Source: Ectobacillus funiculus (GTDB taxonomy: Bacteria; Bacillota; Bacilli; Bacillales; Bacillaceae_G). From it: 64,000 bases of DNA. A program made the position numbers and the translations under genes. Positions 58,337 through 64,000 of the stretch are shown in pieces; position 1 is the first letter of the stretch; every line of letters starts with the position of its first letter. Location: the NCBI RefSeq assembly GCF_042429435.1, contig NZ_JBHMAF010000004.1; one strand, given 5' to 3'. The notes under the pieces were generated by a model. That model was not told where the DNA came from. It ran no database searches and saw only the letters and a program-made list of their open reading frames with translations.

Positions 58337-59500
58337 ATGCAGAATTTTACGTTTTATAACCCAACAAAGCTTATTTTCGGCAAGGGGCAGCTGGAACAAC
58401 TGAAGGTAGAGGTACCAAACTATGGTCAAAGGGTATTGGTTGTATATGGCGGCGGAAGCATTAAGAGAAGCGGTCTATATGATCAGGTGATGGATATATT
58501 AAACGAGCTTGGGGCAGAGGTACATGAATTGAGCGGTGTAGAGCCAAATCCTCGCTTAACGACTGTTCAAAAAGGTGTAGATATCTGTAAAGAGCATAAT
58601 GTTGACGTGCTCTTAGCTGTTGGAGGCGGAAGTGTGATTGATTGCACGAAGGCTATTGCAGTAGGAGCGAAATATGAGGGGAATGTATGGGATATTATTA
58701 CGCGCAAGGTGGCAGCAAATGGAGCACTTCCCTTTGGTACGGTGTTGACACTTGCAGCGACAGGATCTGAAATGAATTCAGGCTCTGTTATTACCAACTG
58801 GGAGACGAATGAAAAATATGGATGGGGCAGTCCATTTACCTTTCCGCGGTTTTCTATTTTGGATCCTGTATATACATTCACTGTGCCGCAGGATCAAACG
58901 GTTTATGGTATGGTCGATATTATGTCACATGTTATCGAACAATATTTCCATCAGGGAACCAATACCCTTCTTCAGGATCGTTACTGTGAATCCTTGCTAA
59001 AAACGGTAATTAAAACAGCTCCGAAATTGGTAAACGATTTGGAAAATTATGAGCTTCGTGAAACAATTCTGTACTGCGGAACAATGGCGTTAAATGGAAT
59101 ACTGCAAATGGGTGTACGTGGTGATTGGGCGACTCATAATATTGAGCATGCTGTTTCGGCTGTATACGATATTCCGCATGGCGGAGGTCTTGCAATATTA
59201 TTCCCGAATTGGATGAAGCATGTGCTTGATGAAAATGTATTACGCTTTAAGCAATTTGCTGTAGGTGTATTTGATATACAAACAGAAGGAAAATCTGATC
59301 GCGAAGTTGCGCTTGAAGGTATTGAAGCGCTACGCAGCTTCTGGACATCAATTGGTGCTCCTGCGCGTCTTGCGGATTACAAAATTGGCGATGAACATAT
59401 TGAGCTTATGGCGGACAAAACAATCATAAATGGATCGTTCGGCAACTTTAAGAAATTAACGAAGGAAGATGTCATGGAAATTTATCGCGCATCTCTATAA
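58337..59500 (+). CDS. yugJ: Iron-containing alcohol dehydrogenase YugJ (butanol dehydrogenase-like)
   Basis: 387-aa group-III dehydrogenase: GGGSVIDCTKA nucleotide motif; metal His/Asp in DIMSHVIEQYF and NIEHAVSAVYDIPHGGGLA. Reduces aldehydes with NAD(P)H in characterised relatives; physiological substrate unknown. SD AAAGGAGGA. Confidence 0.93.
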   Translation: MQNFTFYNPTKLIFGKGQLEQLKVEVPNYGQRVLVVYGGGSIKRSGLYDQVMDILNELGAEVHELSGVEPNPRLTTVQKGVDICKEHNVDVLLAVGGGSVIDCTKAIAVGAKYEGNVWDIITRKVAANGALPFGTVLTLAATGSEMNSGSVITNWETNEKYGWGSPFTFPRFSILDPVYTFTVPQDQTVYGMVDIMSHVIEQYFHQGTNTLLQDRYCESLLKTVIKTAPKLVNDLENYELRETILYCGTMALNGILQMGVRGDWATHNIEHAVSAVYDIPHGGGLAILFPNWMKHVLDENVLRFKQFAVGVFDIQTEGKSDREVALEGIEALRSFWTSIGAPARLADYKIGDEHIELMADKTIINGSFGNFKKLTKEDVMEIYRASL

Positions 59501-59504
59501 ATGC

Positions 59505-59531
59505 AAAAAGGCAGCTAAGACTGCCTTTTTT
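59505..59531 (+). terminator. Terminator of yugJ
   Basis: AAAAAGGCAG / CTGCCTTTTT, 6-base loop; TAR copy 25 follows. Confidence 0.9.
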
Positions 59532-59643
59532 GCACTGTAAAAAAGTATAAATTTTCAGCTGAAAGCTAATTCGATGCGGAAGGAGATTTTCGGAAAAAAG
59601 TGTAACTGGGACCTCTATCCTCGCCAATTGGCGAATTTTCTGG
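59532..59643 (+). repeat. TAR repeat, copy 25 (degenerate)
   Basis: GCACTGTAAAAAAGTATAAA, GATTTTCGGAAAAAAGTGTA, CTCGCCAATTGGCGAATTTTCT; middle shortened. Confidence 0.8.
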
Positions 59644-59749
59644 ATACTTTTATTTTGGATACGCTTACACCTAAAGGTCTGCTTGATTTACAAGCGCTGT
59701 TTAGTTAAAGTGAAAGAGGCACGTAATTTTTACATTTGGAGGGAGAAAT

Positions 59750-61099
59750 ATGACACACGTGAAATTTGATTATTCCAAAGCATTATCGTTCTTCGGTGAG
59801 CATGAAATTACATACTTACGCGACGCAGTAAAGGTATCACACCATGCGCTTCATGAAAAAACAGGAACTGGAAATGACTTTTTAGGTTGGATCGAGCTTC
59901 CTGTTGCGTATGACAAGGAAGAATTTGCACGTATTCAAAAATCAGCTGAGAAAATTAAATCTGACTCTGATATTTTGCTTGTCATTGGTATTGGCGGTTC
60001 GTACCTAGGAGCGCGTGCTGCAATTGAAGCATTGAGCCATTCCTTCTACGGTACGTTAACGAAGGAACAGCGTCGTACACCACAGGTTATATTTGTGGGT
60101 CAAAATATCAGCTCTACATACATGAAGGATTTAATGGATGTACTAGAGGGAAAAGACTTCTCCATTAACGTAATTTCCAAATCTGGTACAACAACAGAGC
60201 CTGCTCTTGCTTTCCGTATCTTCCGTAAATTGTTGGAAGAAAAATATGGAAAAGAAGAAGCGCGCACACGTATTTTTGCAACAACAGATAAAGCACGCGG
60301 TGCATTAAAAACCTTCGCAGACGAAGAGGGCTATGAAACATTCGTAATCCCTGATGACGTAGGCGGACGCTACTCTGTATTAACAGCTGTTGGATTGCTT
60401 CCAATTGCGGTAAGCGGTTTAAATATTGAAGAGATGATGAAGGGCGCAGCACAAGGCTATGAAGATTTCGGGACATCCGAATTGGAGGCAAACCCAGCTT
60501 ATCAATATGCGGTTGTGCGCAATGCGTTATATAATAAGGGAAAAACGATTGAAATGCTCATTAACTATGAGCCAGCATTACAATACTTCGCAGAATGGTG
60601 GAAGCAGCTGTTTGGTGAGAGTGAAGGAAAAGACCAAAAAGGAATCTACCCATCATCTGCAAACTTCTCAACAGATTTGCACTCTTTAGGACAATATGTT
60701 CAAGAGGGACGCCGTGATCTATTTGAAACGGTATTAAATGTTGAGAAGCCTCGCTATGAGTTGGAAATTGAAGCGGAAGAAACTGATCTAGACGGTCTAA
60801 ACTATTTAGCAGGAAGAACAGTAGACTTCGTCAATAAAAAGGCATTTGAAGGCACTTTGCTTGCTCATACAGATGGTGGCGTGCCAAACCTAATTGTAAA
60901 CATTCCTACATTGGACGAGTATACATTTGGTTACCTTGTTTACTTCTTTGAAAAAGCTTGCGCAATGAGCGGTTATCTTCTAGGAGTAAATCCATTTGAT
61001 CAACCAGGAGTAGAAGCATATAAGAAGAATATGTTTGCGCTTCTTGGCAAACCTGGATTTGAAGAATTAAAAGCGCAATTAGAGCAACGTTTGAAATAA
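59750..61099 (+). CDS. pgi: Glucose-6-phosphate isomerase
   Basis: 449-aa enzyme of glycolysis and gluconeogenesis. Motifs: IGGSYLGARA, VISKSGTTTEPA, and QYFAEWWKQLFGESEGKD with the catalytic Glu. SD GGAGGGAG 6 bases upstream. Own terminator. Confidence 0.97.
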   Translation: MTHVKFDYSKALSFFGEHEITYLRDAVKVSHHALHEKTGTGNDFLGWIELPVAYDKEEFARIQKSAEKIKSDSDILLVIGIGGSYLGARAAIEALSHSFYGTLTKEQRRTPQVIFVGQNISSTYMKDLMDVLEGKDFSINVISKSGTTTEPALAFRIFRKLLEEKYGKEEARTRIFATTDKARGALKTFADEEGYETFVIPDDVGGRYSVLTAVGLLPIAVSGLNIEEMMKGAAQGYEDFGTSELEANPAYQYAVVRNALYNKGKTIEMLINYEPALQYFAEWWKQLFGESEGKDQKGIYPSSANFSTDLHSLGQYVQEGRRDLFETVLNVEKPRYELEIEAEETDLDGLNYLAGRTVDFVNKKAFEGTLLAHTDGGVPNLIVNIPTLDEYTFGYLVYFFEKACAMSGYLLGVNPFDQPGVEAYKKNMFALLGKPGFEELKAQLEQRLK

Positions 61100-61104
61100 G
61101 ACAG

Positions 61105-61144
61105 AAAAGGACTTTAGCTTTTGCTAAGGTCCTTTTTATTTTTT
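61105..61144 (+). terminator. Terminator of pgi
   Basis: AAAAGGACTTTAGC / GCTAAGGTCCTTTT stem, then TATTTTTT; TAR copy 26 follows. Confidence 0.88.
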
Positions 61145-61273
61145 ACGCTGTAGGAACGTATAAATTTCCAGCTGGAAGTGGATTTGGCGTATTTGGAAAT
61201 TTTAGGGATGTAGTATAAGTACAACTACGCTCCTGTCTTCGCATAGCGGCTCGCCAATCAGCGAGTTTTCTTT
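61145..61273 (+). repeat. TAR repeat, copy 26 (full length)
   Basis: Arms ACGCTGTA / TGTAGTAT (G-U pairs); AAATTTCC / GGAAATTT; hairpin CTCGCCAATCAGCGAG TTTTCTTTT. Confidence 0.88.
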
Positions 61274-61318
61274 TGCAAGATCAGAAAGTATAACTTTTCG
61301 GAGTGATGTCTAGCTCCC

Positions 61319-61385
61319 AAGGCCCAAAATGGCAGACTCCGGGCTGAACCTATGCTGCCATAAAAGGCGGGCCTTGTCCGCTTTT
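61319..61385 (+). promoter_or_regulatory. Possible attenuator or riboswitch upstream of yugN
   Basis: Structure 1: AAGGCCC / GGGCCTT enclosing ATGGCAG / CTGCCAT. Structure 2: AAAAGGCGG / CCGCTTTT (terminator-like). Both need GGCGGGCC, so they exclude each other. No known class recognised. Confidence 0.4.
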
Positions 61386-61465
61386 CTTAATTCATTGGTT
61401 GTAAATGGAAGAGAGCGTGTTTGGGCAAGCTATATGCAGAATATGTTATGGAAAGGAAGAAGGAT

Positions 61466-61876
61466 ATGATCCCTATTTCATCTAAACTGGAAGGACAAGT
61501 ATTTCAGTTATACAAGCTTGAGCAGCTTTTAAAGCCGCTCGGCTATGTAATAGGCGGCGGCTGGGAGTACGAAAGAGGTTCTTTTGATTATAAGCTTGCG
61601 GATAACAACGGCTATCAATTTTTACGTATTCCATTTGAGGCTGTAAATGGTGAGCTTGATGCCAGGGGGGTGGTTGTCAGAATTGGTACTCCTTATTTGC
61701 TATCTCATGTGTATGAGGAAGAACTTGACGATCGTGTGAACACCTTTACCTCAGCGTTAACATCACTCGATCAGTTTTCTGAACCGAAAAATCCAGACGG
61801 TCCAGTTGATCAAAAATATGTAGATACTGGTGAGGCCCTTGTGAGAGAGGCAGAGGAAAGGATTCTTACCTCATAA
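61466..61876 (+). CDS. yugN: YugN family protein
   Basis: 136-aa protein of the YugN family, conserved after pgi in Bacillus; function unknown. ATG 61466 follows AAAGGAAGAAGG; an upstream in-frame start has no SD. Its end overlaps the end of yugO by 11 bp on the opposite strand. Confidence 0.88.
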   Translation: MIPISSKLEGQVFQLYKLEQLLKPLGYVIGGGWEYERGSFDYKLADNNGYQFLRIPFEAVNGELDARGVVVRIGTPYLLSHVYEEELDDRVNTFTSALTSLDQFSEPKNPDGPVDQKYVDTGEALVREAEERILTS

Positions 61877-62858
61877 GTACAATCAACAGATCATCTGGGT
61901 AAAGTGGAAAGGGATGGGGAGGATTAATATAATCCTTGCCGTCCCGTTTCACTCCGAGCAGCAGAATATCTTTTTCTAGGAAATGTATGCTGCAGGATCG
62001 AAACGTCTCCTCTGCTTCGCTATTATGGGGAATGAGGCGAATGCCTGCTTCTGACGAATGGTTGCAGAAGGAAATGAATGTTTGCGAGACGCTTGGGAAT
62101 AAGAGCGAATAGGTCAGAATATGACCTATTAGCTTATTTGTTTGCAAGACTTCATTTGCTCCTGCGCGATTTGCATTATCTACCTGCTGCGCTGTCAATA
62201 TTTCAACGATACAATACAGAGACGGATTCAATCCTTTTGCTGCAAGGATCGTTAACACAGACAGAGTATCAGCGCTGCTCTCATCCTTTTCCTGGTCGGC
62301 AGTAATTACAATCGTTCGGGCGCCTATGATATTTGCCCGTTTTAAGGTGTCATCGTGATAGGGACATCCTTTCACAAAAAATAAATGGGCAAATTTTTTG
62401 GGCAATATAGGTAATGTTTCATCAATGAGTACAAGATGGGTCTTAGGGTAAAGTGTTTCGAATTGCCGTAAAAGCTGCTTTACACGTTCGTTCCAGCCTA
62501 CGACGATAATATGATTTTGAAATGAGACAGTAGACTTCCCTTTCTGTCTCAGATATTGTCTGCTCAGCATTTCTGTTGCAAATGATACCATGTAGTAGGA
62601 GCCAAATGCTGTTCCGAGCAAAATTAAAATGATAGCAACTGTGCGCCCTGCATATGTTTGGGGAACAAAGTCTCCATAGCCTATGGTAAAGGTTGTTACA
62701 ATAGCCCACCAAACTCCGTCAAAGAAGGTATGGAAGGTTTGGGGCTCCAGGAAATGAGCGATAATACCGAATGATAAAATCAGACTACCCATAATAACAA
62801 CTAAGCGCCAAAGAATGGACAATCGAGATGTTTGTACAATTGAATCATTTGAACTCAA
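61866..62858 (-). CDS. yugO: Potassium channel YugO
   Basis: 330 aa: two membrane helices around pore TFTIGYGDFVP (K+ selectivity filter) and a cytoplasmic RCK/TrkA-N domain (IIVVGWNERVKQLLRQF). In B. subtilis YugO releases K+ in biofilm electrical signalling. TTG start 9 bases after AGGAGGG. Confidence 0.93.
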   Translation of the reverse strand: MSSNDSIVQTSRLSILWRLVVIMGSLILSFGIIAHFLEPQTFHTFFDGVWWAIVTTFTIGYGDFVPQTYAGRTVAIILILLGTAFGSYYMVSFATEMLSRQYLRQKGKSTVSFQNHIIVVGWNERVKQLLRQFETLYPKTHLVLIDETLPILPKKFAHLFFVKGCPYHDDTLKRANIIGARTIVITADQEKDESSADTLSVLTILAAKGLNPSLYCIVEILTAQQVDNANRAGANEVLQTNKLIGHILTYSLLFPSVSQTFISFCNHSSEAGIRLIPHNSEAEETFRSCSIHFLEKDILLLGVKRDGKDYINPPHPFPLYPDDLLIVLMR

Positions 62859-62897
62859 AAGTTGTTCCCTCCTAAGAATTGAGAAGCTGGATACGCT

Positions 62898-62940
62898 ACA
62901 CTGTAAGAAAGTATAAATTTCTAGCTGGAAGCCAACTCGA
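62898..62940 (+). repeat. TAR fragment (left third), copy 27
   Basis: ACACTGTAAGAAAGTATAAA, TTTCTAGCTGGAAGCCAA, CTCGA; truncated 10 bp before the mgtC-like stop. Confidence 0.82.
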
Positions 62941-62950
62941 AGAGGCAGGT

Positions 62951-63631
62951 TTAGAGGCTCTCAACCTCCGTGCCACGCACATTTGTAATGTTGTGGATAG
63001 CGAAATAAAGGTCTGGCGTACGGAGTTTTTGGTCAACTGACAGCTTTAATTGTATAAAATGCTCCCCTGTGTCCAGTGCTTTTAGCTTCATATTGTTTAC
63101 TTTAATACCCATACCTTGAATTTCTTCCATAACTGTTGGGACGTTTTGCAAATCGTTCACTATTACTTTTAGACCAATTTCACGTTGACGAAGCGGTCGA
63201 GGTCCGAATGCGTTCATAATTAAAGGAATGAATTCCACACTTATAATAAGAAACAGCATTCCAGCAATAGATTCGATATAAAAACCTGCACCAACTGTAA
63301 TGCCAATACCGGCCGCGCCCCAAATCATTGCCGCTGTTGTTAGGCCGGCAATGCTGTCATTCTCTCTTCGGAGAATTACGCCGCCTCCTAAAAAGCCGAT
63401 ACCGGAAATGATTTGTGCTGCGAGGCGCAACGGATCCATTCGAATGTGATCAGGACTGGGCAGCCGATAGGCTGCTTGAATAGAAACGATTGTAAGGAGA
63501 CAACTGATGATTGAAATTACAAGACACGTTTTTAAGCCGAGGGGCTTTCTTCTTAACTCCCGCTCCAATCCGATAATAAAGCCGAGAAAAGCCGAAAGTC
63601 CAAGCTTTAGAAGAGCATCAGCATAATCCAT
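62951..63631 (-). CDS. MgtC/SapB family membrane protein
   Basis: 226 aa: about four membrane helices with the family motif GFIIGLERELRRKPLG and GIGFLGGGVILRR, then a cytoplasmic ACT-like domain. Linked to Mg homeostasis and ATP synthase inhibition in pathogens; role here unknown. SD GAGGGGG 7 bases upstream. Confidence 0.92.
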   Translation of the reverse strand: MDYADALLKLGLSAFLGFIIGLERELRRKPLGLKTCLVISIISCLLTIVSIQAAYRLPSPDHIRMDPLRLAAQIISGIGFLGGGVILRRENDSIAGLTTAAMIWGAAGIGITVGAGFYIESIAGMLFLIISVEFIPLIMNAFGPRPLRQREIGLKVIVNDLQNVPTVMEEIQGMGIKVNNMKLKALDTGEHFIQLKLSVDQKLRTPDLYFAIHNITNVRGTEVESL

Positions 63632-63743
63632 TTTTTTTCCCCCTCTATCCTAATAGGTAGTATGCCAAAAGTGTTTGTATTTTAATTTATATGGGGAAAG
63701 GAAGAGAAGTTCACTTTATGATGTAAAAATAATAAAAAAGGTA

Positions 63744-63772
63744 TTGTATTTCATTAAAGCCAATGGTATATT
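63744..63772 (+). promoter_or_regulatory. rRNA promoter P1
   Basis: TTGTAT, 17 bases, TATATT. Confidence 0.65.
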
Positions 63773-63823
63773 AATAAACGTCGCTGATACGAAAAAATAT
63801 AAAGCGGACATCATTAAAAAATG

Positions 63824-63852
63824 TTGACATCTAAATTCGGTGATGTTAATAT
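63824..63852 (+). promoter_or_regulatory. rRNA promoter P2
   Basis: TTGACA, 17 bases, TAATAT; followed by the leader GTTCTTTGAAAACTGAACA common before Bacillus 16S genes. Confidence 0.85.
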
Positions 63853-63945
63853 AAGAAAGTCGCCTTTGAGCGACGGACAAGTTCTTTGAAAACTGAACAA
63901 AACACAAAACGTCAATGTTTTATTTTAAAAAGCTAGACAAACACT

Positions 63946-64000
<55 letters not shown>

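Noticed and set aside
5741..62940. CRISPR array
   Set aside because: The repeats are dispersed, ~130 bp, in both orientations and not separated by uniform spacers; no cas gene.
5741..62940. Identification of TAR as the B. cereus bcr1 element
   Set aside because: Length is similar, but I cannot confirm the sequence match from memory, so I did not use the name.

Overview
The window is chromosomal DNA of a spore-forming, low-GC Bacillaceae bacterium. Gene order follows the Bacillus subtilis backbone in several blocks: yusI-gcvH-yusF-yusE-yusD-metNPQ-sufCDSUB, then yunD-yunC-yunB-lytH-lipA-yutC-yutD-yutE-yutF-yutG-yutH-yutI-yuzD-yutJ-yuzB-dapF-yutM, then yumC/yumB-yuiB-yuiC-pepA-bioY-yuxO, and kapD-kapB-patB-yugE-yugF-alaR-alaT-yugI-yuzA-yugJ-pgi-yugN-yugO. 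Sporulation genes (yunB, lytH, yutC, yutH, a Spo0E-like phosphatase, kapB, kapD) and Gram-positive regulatory RNAs (SAM-I, T-box, a yybP-ykoY-like Mn riboswitch) agree with this. The window ends in the first bases of a 16S rRNA gene with tandem promoters.

Layout. 1-4.9 kb: the 3' part of an NtrC-type sigma-54 response regulator, facing an alcohol dehydrogenase and an aldehyde dehydrogenase/DUF779 pair that each have a clear -24/-12 promoter. 4.9-16 kb: thioredoxin-like and glycine-cleavage genes, SAM-riboswitch-controlled methionine import, and the Fe-S assembly operon. 16-31.7 kb: small conserved Bacillus genes, lipoate synthase, HAD phosphatases, NDH-2 family proteins, dapF and an A-type Fe-S carrier. 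31.7-32.7 kb: no protein gene, but a promoter followed by many nested inverted repeats, which I read as a candidate large structured RNA or decayed IS200/IS605-type element. 32.8-46 kb: membrane proteins, ferredoxin-NADP reductase, NADH dehydrogenase with a Rex-type operator, aminopeptidase, BioY, a putative Mn-riboswitch lipoprotein gene, and fabH with a FapR box. 46-64 kb: glyQS with T-box, AlkD-like repair protein, kapD/kapB, SOD-like lipoprotein, patB, alaRT, pgi, a potassium channel, an MgtC-like protein and the rRNA promoters.

The most unusual property is a family of dispersed repeats about 130 bp long, called TAR (terminator-associated repeat) here; the name is mine. I count 27 full or partial copies. 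Most begin within a few bases of the T-tract of an intrinsic terminator and run in the same direction as that terminator. Copies show compensatory base changes in an internal hairpin and end in a second, terminator-like hairpin. At least two copies supply the stop codon of the neighbouring gene. No transposase is present in the window.
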